Virus record (IMG/VR): IMGVR_UViG_3300033153_002030
Coordinates: 1-49,171 of that record
Reading direction: 5' to 3' (one strand)
Source: a virus
Length of the DNA stretch: 49,171 bases
This document shows, piece by piece, positions 17,135 through 28,900 of the stretch. Position 1 is the first letter of the stretch; every line of letters begins with the position of its first letter. The notes beneath the pieces are model-generated. The model saw nothing but the letters and a program-made list of their open reading frames with translations, did no database searches and had not been told where the DNA came from. A program made the translations under genes and the position numbers.

Positions 17135-19948
17135 ATGAGTTGGTCTTTTGATATAACATACCCACCATCATATGATGGTAACTATCTAGATCTTAATACG
17201 GCTGCTGATACCTATACTAAAGTTCAGTGGAATCTTACTGGTACATATTTCTATGCGCTGTATGCTGGTGGAACAGAAGTACAACAGTACACTGTAGCAA
17301 CTCCTTGGGATTTAGGTACAGCTAACTCAACTCCAGCTACGTTTGATTATAGTAGTACAACTACAGCTAGTTGCTCGTCAATACAATTCAATACTTTAGG
17401 TACTTTATTATATATAACTACTTATGATAATAATATATATGTGTTTGGATTAAGGACTCCTTGGGATGTTACTACTGCTCTTTATACAGGCTCCACAGGA
17501 ATAGTTCCAACTATTGTAGATATTGAAAGTTGTACATTTAGTGCTGATGGAAAACACTTCTATGCATGTAGAAGAACTGACGAATTGATACTTAATTTCT
17601 CGGTTACACCTGCCTGGGACGTAACCAATATAGTTTACATTAATAGTTTCGATACTTCTGGTGAGGTAACTGACCAACGCAATATAGAAATATCTGCTGA
17701 TGGTACTACCGTATGGCTCTTAGATCAAACAGCAGATGACTTACAACAATACACACTAAGTACACCATACGATATAAACTCAGCGTCAGCTGATTCAACT
17801 TATCAAGATGCACAGTTCACTGGTGGTAATGCACAATCATTTTGTGTGTCACATGATGGTGCTCATATGGGCTTCCTCAGTGAAGTAGGTTTCCCACCAG
17901 TCAGGGCATTTGCTTATACCATAGAATTAGCTACAGCTGGTGCTCCTGTAATAGAAGAATTCATAGAGATAGTACCAGAATCTAATGTCGGTACTGTAGT
18001 TACTTCAGAAGTCATCGACATGACTTGGAACTCTGATGGTACTAAGTTATATATAATAGATAAAACTAATGACCAAGTGTTTCAGTACACGCTTACTACT
18101 GGATATGATCTAACTACACTACAAGGTTCTCCTGTCTCTTATGCAGAGGGAGTACCAATTAATTTTATACAATGGTCTCACACTGGACATAAACTATTTA
18201 TTGGTACATTTACTAATATATATACTTATACTCCTACCACACCTTGGGATATCAGTACTAGAGGCACTCGTGTAAATGATCCTATACTAGACGCAGTAGA
18301 ACTATCTGGCTTAGCTTGGTCTGCTGATGGTATGAGAGCTATAATAACTGACAGACAAAGACAAATAATTACATCATATTGGACAACAGTTCCGTGGGAT
18401 ACCACAACATTTGGTTCTCTGTCTACTTTCGATGCTACTACTCCATATGATAATGGTACGTATGAAGGCATTATAGCATCACCAGATAATCGTAAGGTAG
18501 CTATTTTAGATAGTACTAACCAAAAAATATGGCAGATGTCATTAACTAATGATATGTACGTAGGTGGTACTCCTACCCAAGACGGGTCATATACTGATAG
18601 TCTATTTACTACTAATACTATAAAAGGTATGGGTTTAACCTGGGACACGTCTCGGGTAACATTTGTAGATGATACCAATAACGAATTAGTTAACTATTTA
18701 CCTGACACTTCTATAGAAGGAACATTAGCATCTACATTTATAGGTATCACATCTGATATATTAGCAGGCGTATACTTTGAGATGACATTAGATTCTACGT
18801 TAACTGGCATAACCTCAGAGATAAGTGCCGAGATTAGTGGTGGTATACATACACTAATTGCTGCTGAAACTATTGACATGGGTGATACCACAGCAGATGT
18901 ACTAGACACAATTAAACATGCCACTATTCTAGAAGCAGTAGATTTAAACGACACACTGTTAATAGATATTATTAATGGTATAATAGAAAGAGTAGTAATA
19001 GGTGACACTGCAAGCGGAAGTGTTATATATGTCGTAGACATAATTGAGGCTGTGGAAATAGCCGAGGCAATAGCCATAGTAATGCTTGGCTTAGCATCTG
19101 AAGGAATTAACTTCAATGACTCAGTCAGTATTGCGTTAGCTGCTCTGGCCTTTGAAACGTTAGCTATCAATGATGCACAAATTAATAGTATAGTAGCTAG
19201 TAATGAATTAGTAGAACTACTAGCCATACTGGATGCCTTATATAAATTTACTAATGGCCTAGCTGAAGAGGGAATAAGTTTTTCTGATGTGCTATTAGAT
19301 TCTATGATAGCTTCTTACTTAGCGGCTGAAGAGATAGAGATCGCTGATGTAATGACAGCAGGGTTAAGTATAATGCTTCCTATTATAGAGAGCATAGATG
19401 CAGACGATGAGATCACAACTAGCATTACTGCACAAGCAATGTTAGATGAAGGAATGATATTCGCTACCCAGTTCATTCATGATGGTACACTGTACACTGG
19501 ATGGGTAATGAACTCAGAGAACTTTGCTGTTACCACATATGATAACTATAACTTTACTTCATTCGGTAAACTGAATGATCAATACTATGGAATCAAACCA
19601 GAAGGACTGTTCTTACTAGAAGGCACTCTAGATGAGTCTGACTACATTACTGCTACTTTAAAAACAGCTTCTATGGATATGGGAACTAGTAATCTTAAAG
19701 CTGTGCCTCAAGCATACTTTGGATTTACTGGTGATGGATCAATGGTATTAAAACTATTAGTCGATGATGAGACTGAGGCATGGTACAACATGGAAAGTAC
19801 AGAGAGTGGTTTGCATAGTCAACGTATCAAACTGTCTAAAGGCTTAGAAGGTAGATACTGGCAATTTGAACTTGTCACACAAGATAATACAAAACTAGAA
19901 TTGGATACTATAGAACTATATCCAATCATACTGAAAAGGAAACTATAA
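17135..19948 (+). CDS. Tail protein: propeller repeats, alpha/beta repeat stalk, conserved end domain
   Basis: A 937-residue protein with three parts. Residues 1-535 contain WD-like blades of the form SADGxxFY...Q-Y-T...PWD(I/L/V), about ten copies of the PWD-type turn, as in phage tail propellers. Residues 565-775 consist of about ten 18-21-residue units with an E-x-I/L-x-I/F-x-D core (EAVDLNDT, EGINFNDS, ETLAINDA, EGISFSDV). Residues 785-937 hold an end domain (VTTYDNYNFTSFGKL, YYGIKPEGLFLLEG) common to large phage tail proteins, ending in KLELDTIELYPIILKR. It is probably a tail or receptor-facing component; the exact place in the virion is not known. Confidence 0.7.
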   Translation: MSWSFDITYPPSYDGNYLDLNTAADTYTKVQWNLTGTYFYALYAGGTEVQQYTVATPWDLGTANSTPATFDYSSTTTASCSSIQFNTLGTLLYITTYDNNIYVFGLRTPWDVTTALYTGSTGIVPTIVDIESCTFSADGKHFYACRRTDELILNFSVTPAWDVTNIVYINSFDTSGEVTDQRNIEISADGTTVWLLDQTADDLQQYTLSTPYDINSASADSTYQDAQFTGGNAQSFCVSHDGAHMGFLSEVGFPPVRAFAYTIELATAGAPVIEEFIEIVPESNVGTVVTSEVIDMTWNSDGTKLYIIDKTNDQVFQYTLTTGYDLTTLQGSPVSYAEGVPINFIQWSHTGHKLFIGTFTNIYTYTPTTPWDISTRGTRVNDPILDAVELSGLAWSADGMRAIITDRQRQIITSYWTTVPWDTTTFGSLSTFDATTPYDNGTYEGIIASPDNRKVAILDSTNQKIWQMSLTNDMYVGGTPTQDGSYTDSLFTTNTIKGMGLTWDTSRVTFVDDTNNELVNYLPDTSIEGTLASTFIGITSDILAGVYFEMTLDSTLTGITSEISAEISGGIHTLIAAETIDMGDTTADVLDTIKHATILEAVDLNDTLLIDIINGIIERVVIGDTASGSVIYVVDIIEAVEIAEAIAIVMLGLASEGINFNDSVSIALAALAFETLAINDAQINSIVASNELVELLAILDALYKFTNGLAEEGISFSDVLLDSMIASYLAAEEIEIADVMTAGLSIMLPIIESIDADDEITTSITAQAMLDEGMIFATQFIHDGTLYTGWVMNSENFAVTTYDNYNFTSFGKLNDQYYGIKPEGLFLLEGTLDESDYITATLKTASMDMGTSNLKAVPQAYFGFTGDGSMVLKLLVDDETEAWYNMESTESGLHSQRIKLSKGLEGRYWQFELVTQDNTKLELDTIELYPIILKRKL

Positions 19949-19949
19949 C

Positions 19950-21830
19950 ATGCCAATTCCAGCGTCGGGTGGAGGAGATCTCTTAGGTATAGTAGGTAGT
20001 AATATAACTACTGCTTTTACTAATGCTCTAGCTGCTTTCTCTACGGGAGAGTCTTCATTACAAGCATTGACTGGAGCAGTAGATAGTCTCACTATTCCAG
20101 CTATAGATGTAGGAAGTGCTAGTTCACTCACACCTCCTGCTGCGCCGTCTGCCGCATCTCCGCCAGCCGTACCTACTGTCACTATACCTAGAGTATCTGT
20201 CAGTGGAGTGCCAGCATTAGAAATAGACTTTGATACTCTTCCGACTGGAGTAACAAATACTACTGTCAAACCTCCTATTAGTATACCTCCTCCTCCTACG
20301 TTCTTGTTTCCTGATGCTCCTGTTGAGCCTAGCGTAGAGATAGACGTTACATTGCCTAGTGTTCCAGATTACACTATACCACAGGTGCCTGCTTTTATTG
20401 ACATATCAATACCAGAAGCACCTTCTATAGTAATAGATACATTCGACGAAACTGCTCCTGATGTTCATACGCTAGTAGCACCAGACCTAACCGCTTACGA
20501 AATCTTAGATAGAGAAGATGACATCACTGCTTGTGTAGATACTCTGATCGCATCACTATGTGACATATCTGCTAATGGTGGTAATCTAATTAACACGCAA
20601 GTAGAAACTAACATGTGGGCTAGAGACTTCGACAGAGAAGAACAGTTGTCTCAGAAAGCACAAGCCGAAGTAGCCACAGACATGGCGTCTAAGGGATTCG
20701 GATTGCCTAATGGTGTTCTGTTAGCACGTTTAACTCAAGCACGTCAAGATGGACAAGACAAACAACATACTGCTGTAAGGGAACTCGCTATTAAACGAGC
20801 AGACTTAGAACAGGACACATTTAAATTTGTAGTTGGTCAGATCAAAGACTTCGAACAAATGAAGTATGACCAATGGTTAGGTATAACTAACCTTAGTTTA
20901 GAACAATATAAATATACTAATCAATTAGCTTTAGATTTATATAATACTAACGTACAAAGAGTACAACTTGAGTTTGAACTATATAAAACTGCTGCCCAAG
21001 TATATGAAGTAATAGTTAAGAGTGAATTAGCTAAAGTAGAAGTGTATCGTGCTGAGCTAGAAGGCCAGAAGATACTAGGTGAACTTAACCTGCAAGAGAT
21101 ACAACTGTATTCAGCACAGATAGAAGCCGTTGGAACTATCATGGAACTCTACAAGACTGAACTTGAAGGAGTTAAAGTAGAACTAGATGTTGAACAAACT
21201 AAAGTTAGTATCTATAAGACACAAGTAGATGCTTATACTGCTACATTCTCAGCCGCTCAAACAGAGGCAGATGTATTTAAAACTTTACTTAGTGGTGAAC
21301 TGGCTAAGGTTCAAATCTACGAAGCTGATGTTAGAGCTTATTCTACTGAGATACAAGCTTACGCAACTGAAGTAGATGCCATTACATCTAAAGGTAAACT
21401 ACAAATAGCACAACAAGAATCACAGATCAATGCTTATACTGCAAACATAAGAGCAGCTGAGGTACAAGCACAAGTATCTGCTCTAACTACTAGGGCCACT
21501 ATAGATTTATTCATGGCACAAAAAGAAATTTACGTAGCTACTGAGAGTACTCAAACATCTCATTACTTAGCTATGGTAGAAGTATATAAAGCAGATATAG
21601 CTAGAATCAATTCAGAAGGAGCACTTGCTCTGCAAGCACAAATAGGAGCTGCTGAAGTTACTATGAAAGGACAGGAGGCCGTGATCGGCGGTATAGCTGG
21701 AACAGCACAAGCTGCTGCTCAATTAGCTACAGCTGCCATGAGTGCAATTAATATAAATGCAGGTCTATCAGGTTCTGATAATTACTCTGTACAACACATC
21801 GCTACTTACGAGGGAGGCAGCGCACAATAA
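19950..21830 (+). CDS. Long coiled-coil virion protein with Pro-rich stem
   Basis: A 626-residue protein. Residues 1-50 are a helix; residues 50-175 are a Pro/Val/Ile-rich strand-like stem with PxIxIP turns; residues 195-560 form a long heptad-repeat coiled coil with many Gln, Glu, Lys and Tyr (LYKTELEGVKVELDVEQTKV), and the end is Ala-rich and hydrophobic (GGIAGTAQAAAQLATAAMSA). The segment GFGLPNGVLLARLTQARQ precedes the coil. It is followed by two internal-virion-type genes, so it may be part of the ejection apparatus or act as a tape-like internal tail component. No named family. Confidence 0.6.
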   Translation: MPIPASGGGDLLGIVGSNITTAFTNALAAFSTGESSLQALTGAVDSLTIPAIDVGSASSLTPPAAPSAASPPAVPTVTIPRVSVSGVPALEIDFDTLPTGVTNTTVKPPISIPPPPTFLFPDAPVEPSVEIDVTLPSVPDYTIPQVPAFIDISIPEAPSIVIDTFDETAPDVHTLVAPDLTAYEILDREDDITACVDTLIASLCDISANGGNLINTQVETNMWARDFDREEQLSQKAQAEVATDMASKGFGLPNGVLLARLTQARQDGQDKQHTAVRELAIKRADLEQDTFKFVVGQIKDFEQMKYDQWLGITNLSLEQYKYTNQLALDLYNTNVQRVQLEFELYKTAAQVYEVIVKSELAKVEVYRAELEGQKILGELNLQEIQLYSAQIEAVGTIMELYKTELEGVKVELDVEQTKVSIYKTQVDAYTATFSAAQTEADVFKTLLSGELAKVQIYEADVRAYSTEIQAYATEVDAITSKGKLQIAQQESQINAYTANIRAAEVQAQVSALTTRATIDLFMAQKEIYVATESTQTSHYLAMVEVYKADIARINSEGALALQAQIGAAEVTMKGQEAVIGGIAGTAQAAAQLATAAMSAININAGLSGSDNYSVQHIATYEGGSAQ

Positions 21831-22981
21831 TGGCTACTAACGAAGATAAAGCAAACGACAAGAAGAAGAAGCGTACATCACCACTGGCGCAACGTAAACA
21901 AGCTTCACGAGGAGCTGAATCACTTCAGACTGGAAACAGTTCAAAAGTATTCGCTGGAACTAAAGATTATAGCGACCCTGCTCCTAGACAACCATCCACA
22001 CTTGGATCTAGATTAGCTAAAACAGGTGAACTTGCTAAGCAAAAACTCACTAGAACCGGAGAAACGATTGCAAGTGGAAGAGATGTAGTGAGAGAAGCAC
22101 TAGGCGTTAGGCCAGGAGGACTTGTGAATAAACCTATACCATCTGCACAAGTGTCTCCAACCCAAAGACCAGGTATTGCTAGACCACAAGTACAGGATAT
22201 GACTTCTGCTGTGGGACAAATCGAACCTAAGTTTAACGCACCTATCTTTAGGTCTGATCCTAGACCACAAGAAGCTACTATTCCTACTGAGTATGCGGGA
22301 CAGGATCTAGCAGGTTATAAACAGGTACCTACTCCGACTCCAGCTCAGATGGACGAACTGTATCCTGCTACTGCCAAGCTACGTACTATGAGCATAGCCC
22401 CAGAAGCCGAACGAACTAATGTTCCAGTTAATGTGGGTACTCCTTTTGAACAACGCATGAGAGAAGGTGATGTATTCTCGTATGGTACTGTAGGTGGTAG
22501 ACATAAACAATTAGCTAACGAAAGATTCCGACTTGCAAAAATGCAAAAGAATATGACGTCTAAAAAGTATGCCGCTGCTCTTTCAGATATAACTGCTAGA
22601 GAGACAGGCTATAGACTTGCCAGTACTGAGGCTGCAAAGGATACAACTGAGCGAGAGAAAGCTATTGCAACAGCTCAGAAAGCTACTGAGGCTGACACTC
22701 TAGGACAAAGAAAACTAGAAGTAGAAATAGAGAAGATGGATAGAGAAACTATGAAGTTTAATGTTGAGATAGCTAATAAGTATGGCATTGGAAATAAAGA
22801 GTTCTTGGGTATATATGAGAAATTTATGAGTACTCCTGAGTATGATTCTCAAGACCCAGCATCAGGATGGGAAGCATTCCTACAACGATCAGGGCTGGGT
22901 GCTATTTCAACAGACCCACGGCAGAGTCAAGCTAATAGAACCGCAGAAAAACAAGCATTACTCGGACAACTAAATAAATAA
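21830..22981 (+). CDS. Internal virion protein, charged and helical
   Basis: A 383-residue protein whose ATG overlaps the previous TAA by one base (TAATG). The first 20 residues are very basic (KANDKKKKRTSPLAQRKQ), residues 30-170 are Pro/Gln-rich and probably disordered, and residues 215-310 form a charged helix rich in Ala, Lys and Glu. Such low-complexity basic proteins directly before the giant ejection gene resemble internal core proteins of T7-like phages, which leave the head with the DNA. Function is inferred from context. Confidence 0.55.
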   Translation: MATNEDKANDKKKKRTSPLAQRKQASRGAESLQTGNSSKVFAGTKDYSDPAPRQPSTLGSRLAKTGELAKQKLTRTGETIASGRDVVREALGVRPGGLVNKPIPSAQVSPTQRPGIARPQVQDMTSAVGQIEPKFNAPIFRSDPRPQEATIPTEYAGQDLAGYKQVPTPTPAQMDELYPATAKLRTMSIAPEAERTNVPVNVGTPFEQRMREGDVFSYGTVGGRHKQLANERFRLAKMQKNMTSKKYAAALSDITARETGYRLASTEAAKDTTEREKAIATAQKATEADTLGQRKLEVEIEKMDRETMKFNVEIANKYGIGNKEFLGIYEKFMSTPEYDSQDPASGWEAFLQRSGLGAISTDPRQSQANRTAEKQALLGQLNK

Positions 22982-22993
22982 GAAGGGATAGAC

Positions 22994-25900
22994 ATGGCTT
23001 ATAACGATCCTTACAAGCATACACCACGGATTGGTAGTGTAGCTGTAGATACTAGTTCAATCTCACGTCCACCATCTCAAGACGAACTAGACCAAGATAC
23101 ACGTATAGCAGACTTAAGAACACAGGTACAAGATAAACTTGCTCGTGAGTCTGGTGACTATGCTACTGATGAGTATGGTGAAATTGCCGGTTCACATGTA
23201 CTTAGAGGATTTACCTCAGGCCTTGGATCAGTAGGTAAGGCATTAGGTGACGTAGAAGAAGTTCTAGCTACTACCGTAGGAGAGTCTTTGCTAGATGGTC
23301 GTCCTACTAGTTATCAACATAAAGCTGAAGACACTTGGTTATATAAAGCCGGTCAAGCTGTTGAGGATTTTGGTAAGCGGGCTGACATCAACCCTGAGTA
23401 CGCAGACAAGTTTGAGTCTAAAGTTGCTCATGGTCTAGGTACTATGGGATCTATGATGGCCGGTGGTACACTAGGCTACGTAGCTAAAGGTACTAAGTTT
23501 GCAGCTGGCGTCGGTGCTATGGGCGTAGCCGAGGGAATGATTGAACAAGAGATAGTTACTGACCTAGAGAGAACTCTTGGACGCAGAGCCACGTCTAATG
23601 AAAGAGCACAGGCTCTAGCTATGGCAGCTCCTATAGCTGGATTAGAACTCCTCCCTCTCGGAAGAGCTTTCAATAGAGTAGGGGGTGCAGGTGTAACTCG
23701 TGAGACTATCCAGAGGATGGTACAAGAAGGAGGTACAAAAGCCGTAACTAAAGCTGCTGGTATAGGAGCTAAGAAAGGATTAGTGGGTGGTGCTGAAGAG
23801 GCTATCCAAGAGGGCTTAGAAAATGTAGCTATGAACATCAATGCTTCTGACGTCATGGGTTACGATAAAGATCGTGAAGCTATGGAAGGGCTACGTGAGT
23901 CTATGGAAGTAGGTGGAGCTACAGGCTTCTTAGTCAATGCTGTTGCAGCAGGGCTGGGTGTCAAGTTACGCTATTCTCAAGAAAAGGCTAATGTAGCAGA
24001 AAGAGCTATACAAGAGAAGCAAGAGACTGATGCTGTAAGAGAAGAAGAAGCAGTACGTCAAGAGATGATAAGTAAGCAAGGCGAGCTAGATCTTAAAGGT
24101 GGTAAGGGTGGTGACGCAATGTTACCAGCAGACAGAGCACCTGATCAACCTACTGGACCTGCTGATAAACAAATGGAGATGGACTTCGGTCCTATGCCAA
24201 CTACACCTGAGGCAGCGGAAGCACAACGTCAAGAACAAATAGATTCTGCCTTCCCACCTGATACCCCACAATCAGTCAAACTGTCTAACTTACCTGACAC
24301 TGCGTTCGCTAAAGATGATGGTACTACTCTCACTAAAGGTGAGACTAATCAAATCATTATCAATGAATGGTTTGAAGATGGAGAAGTAGACCCAGAACAA
24401 CTCAATAAAGTAATGACTGACTTAGATCAAGTCCTACAGGCTGAGATGCAACTCCTAGAAGTAGAGGGTGGACGTAGGCCTGGGCAGACTCCTGTTAAGA
24501 TGTTTGATATACCTAATACTGATATGTCTATGACTGAAGAACAGATAGAAACTGCTAGTGCTATGATGATGCCACTGTATCAACCTTTGATACGTACTAA
24601 GTATACCAATAAGAAAGTAGCAGCTAATAATGCTATGGCTAATCTCATGGGCAATATCATGGGCAAGGATAGAGGTAACGTACAAAGACTCAATAAGAAT
24701 GAGAAGGCTCTGCTACAAGAGATGTTTGCTTATAGCAACATGCTTGACCAAGTAGCTAAGGAATCTATTAATGCTGAAGGTAAAGTAGACCCAGCACTAA
24801 TGGAAGCCAAACTCGTAGAAGCTGAGGTAGAAGAAGTATCTAACATAGTAGAAGAGATCGAAGCTAAAGAAAAGGCTACCATCAAAGAGAAAGCTACTCT
24901 ACGTAAAGCTAAGATTGAAGTTAAGGCCATAGAACAAGAAGCTAAAGCTGTAACTAAAGAGGTAGCTGAGTCTCCTAAGTTTAATGTTGAACCAACTGTA
25001 GACCTAGAGCAAGTTGCACAACCAGTAGCACAAGAACAAGCTCCTCCAACTATAGAGATGGAAGAAGTACAGGCTTTACTTGAAGAGGAAGCAGTCACTG
25101 AAGCACCTTCACCTACTCCTAGACAAACTGATGGAGAGAAACTAGCTAAGTATCGAGCTATGAAAGAAGAGCATGACGCTGGTGGAGCAGAGATGACACC
25201 TACTCAACTCAGAGTCCTTCGTAATATTGAAACTCGTATAGCTAATAAAGGCAAGATAGCTAAACCTAAGGTTAGTCCTCTAGAACAAGAGGCTGTCGAT
25301 GCTGCACGTAAAGATCTAGAAGGACAAGATCCAGACGTAGAGACTGGCATAGACTTCATGGTAGATGAAAGTGCTGCTGAATGGGAAGGACAATCTCTAA
25401 AGAATCTACAATGGTTCCTGACGCAGTCATTAGTTAAGCATCCATTGTATCATGGTACATTCTCAGATAACTTTAATGTAATTGATTTAGATATGGGTGA
25501 GCTAGGATTCCATGTAGGAACTAATGCTGCCGCTATCGCTCGTGTGTCCAGTCAAGCTAGTACTAGAGCCATGTCTGGTTTCTACTCTACTATGGAACAA
25601 GCATTAGAAGAGGCACGTATCATGCCTTTGGCAGTCGATATTAGAAACCCATTCCCTATGGCTGACTTGAATCACTTCGCTAATCCTGATGTTCTGTTAG
25701 ACGAGATAGCTAAACAGATGCAAGCAGACCCTGAGCTGGCTCCTCCTACACTACTGTTTAAAGTAGAACAAGCAGCAGCTGATTACCTCAAGAAACTACA
25801 TGCCATTGAAGCAGAGCAATATACCGTAGACGAAATAGACATGGTTAGATGGCAAGAACTAGAAGATAGTATCGAACCATTAATGAAGAAGCATACTGCT

Positions 25901-28900
25901 ACTATCCGTGAGGCTCTGATAGACGCTGGATTTGATTCAGTACAATATGAGAATGCTAGTGAAGATGCAGGTAACACATCCTACATAGTTCTTAAACGAG
26001 AGAGTGTTAAACACGCTGCTCAAAATACTGGTGCCTTTGATCCAAGAGATCTTGATATTAATAAGAAGGAAGGTAAGGCTACTTTAGGAATGTCTAAGGG
26101 TGATAGAATCAAAGCTAAGAATATGCTTGCTAAGATACAGAAACAACTAGACTCCGCTGGTGTTAAAGTAATAACAATAGAAGATTGGAAGAATATTCCT
26201 AGATGGATGAATGGTGAGTTCAATCGCATACTAGACTCAGGTGACCTGACTAAGATCTATCGGACACGCGGTGCAGTTAAACAGAATGAAGTAGTACTGA
26301 TGTTAGACAACATACCTGATATAGCACAATTCCAAAAGACTTTGTTCCATGAAGTCATTGGTCACTACTCTATGGAAACAATGTTCGGTAACAACTTTAA
26401 TAACTTCCTAGATAAAATAGCAGGCAACAAACGTAATGATGTTCACCTGAAACGAATCGCTGGTATTTATAATGCAGACCTTACTACACTAGAAGGCAGA
26501 CGCCTTGCGGCCAAAGAATATATAGCTAAGATGTCTGAGACTAATGACAATCCCTCTATGGTTAAGATGGCTGTAGCTTGGGTACGTCACCAACTTCGTA
26601 AGATGGGCATAGCAATTAAAATAAGTGAGAACGATATTAGAGCGTACATCTCTAAGGCTGCTAATCGTTTTGAGAAAGGTAAATTAGACAGAAGAGATAG
26701 TTATAGTAATCAAGAGATCATGCACGCTCTGGCAGAGAATGCCCCAGATAGAGCTAAGTTCGTAGAGGCTACCTCTATCGTAGACGCACTCGTTGAGGGT
26801 AATATGAACGAAGCTTCAAAGCAACATAGAAGTTCGTGGCAGAAGAGAGTAGACCAAGGAGTTAGATACATCACTGACTTGGGTGGACATAACTGGACAG
26901 TCTTGAAAAAGCTACCAGATACTCCATCATTCAAAGCATTACGTAATAACTTACAGGCTAACATTCTATACTACGATAAGACTTCTAAATTTCTTAATGA
27001 GAAGTTTAAGACTATACCTCAAAATGAAAAGGATGCAGTCATTGACTATGCTACTGATCCAACCGGCAATATTGAAAACGTACCTATGGAATTAAGAGAG
27101 GCTACTATACTTGCTCGTGAAACTATAGACAAGTTAGGACAAGCACTAGTAGATCAAGGTGTACTAGACCGTGATACTTACAACAGTAACAAGGGCAAGT
27201 ATTTGCCTCGTCTGTATCTGTACTTCCTTACTGGTGATACCAATGCGATTACTGGTACTGGTGGTTCTAAAAGATCTATCATGTCATTCCTTAAAAGACG
27301 TAAGCTCGGTGACTCTAAAGAAGACCAAGAAATCAGAGCAATGCTTGGCGAGATCAAGGATCCTGAGTTCTTATTCAGTCATGCTATTTCTACTATGGGT
27401 AGAGATGTAGCCATCGGTAATTACCTGACTGCACTTAAAACTTTCAGTGACCATCAGAAAGACAAAGGACAAGTAGAGAACTGGATATTCCCTACTGACT
27501 GGGTCGAAGTAGATGGAAAGAATATGTCCCTCTGGTATCTAGAAGATGAGTTAAATAAACTCAGAGAGAATGTATTGAAGTACGATGCCAATCCAGAAAC
27601 CATAGCACAGATTAATAAGTATCAAGATGTTCTTACTGAGGCTAGACTTGCTGAAGAACAACTACAAGTTGATATGGGTTTATATAAGCGTATACCTGAG
27701 GACAAGAAGAAGTATGGCATGTTAGCGGGTCTCTCTATACGCAAAGAGATCTACGATGATATGGTAGGTAATGCTTCTATGGTAGCCCAAGACCAAAGTG
27801 CAGCTGAGAAGATACTCGGAGAGAAGGGAGCTATGACTACCTTCCAAAGACTATGGAAGAGTACTAAGACTGTACTTAATCCTCCTGCTCATGCACGTAA
27901 CTTCGTAGGTAACTTAATCAACTTCGATATCTCTACTAATACTAGTATGGCTAAAGTAACCGGTATGGTAATGGAAGAGATGAAGCATATGTTACATGCT
28001 TGGAAGACCGGCACTGAAAATACTAGTAAGTGGAATGAGATTGCTATTCGTCATGGTGTACCTAAGAGTACCTTTACTGCCCAAGAAACTATTGAGGCTA
28101 AGCAAGAATACATTTACAAACTAGAGAAATCAATAGCTGAATTTGAAGAGAACAATGGTAAGAAGATGGGTAAGTTAGGCTTGCCTATGATGATGACTGG
28201 AGCAATCAAACTGAATGAGTTCATGGGTGCTGCCTATCAGGGATCTGAGACTCTCTTTAAGACAGCTAAGATACGTGACTTCATACAGAACTGGGAGAAG
28301 CTGACAGGCAAGTCTTTCGATACACTGGAAGCTAATGAAAAGCTACGCATTGAGGCTGAGGCTGTTAATGAAGCTAACCATTGGATCTTCGATTACTCTA
28401 TGGTACCTAAGTCTATTAGATACTTGCGTAACGCACCAATAGGTGCTCCATTCATTACCTTCTCTTATCTTGCTTTACCTCGTGTTATGGAGGGAGTAGC
28501 TAGACATCCACAGAAGTTTATTAAATATGTTGCACTACCTTATGTGCTAGCTCAAGCAGCTATGGCTGGTAATGACATAGACGATGAAGAACTAAAGAAG
28601 TGGGAAGCTTCTCTTCCTGAATTCATGGAAGATAATATGAGCTTCTACATACTTCCTTGGAAGGACAGTGATACAGGTGAGATACATACTGCTAACTTCG
28701 GTTACTACTTCCCTTGGGAACCTTGGACTAAATTACTCTACAAAGATATCTATCAGGCTGCTACTACGGATGAGAAAGAATTCGATGCAGTTAGATCTTT
28801 AGGTAACCTCGGTATACTCAGTGGTCCTCTGCCTGATACTCTCATTGCCATGAAGAGTGGAGTAGATACTTTCACTGGACGTCCTATTAGTAATGAGTAT

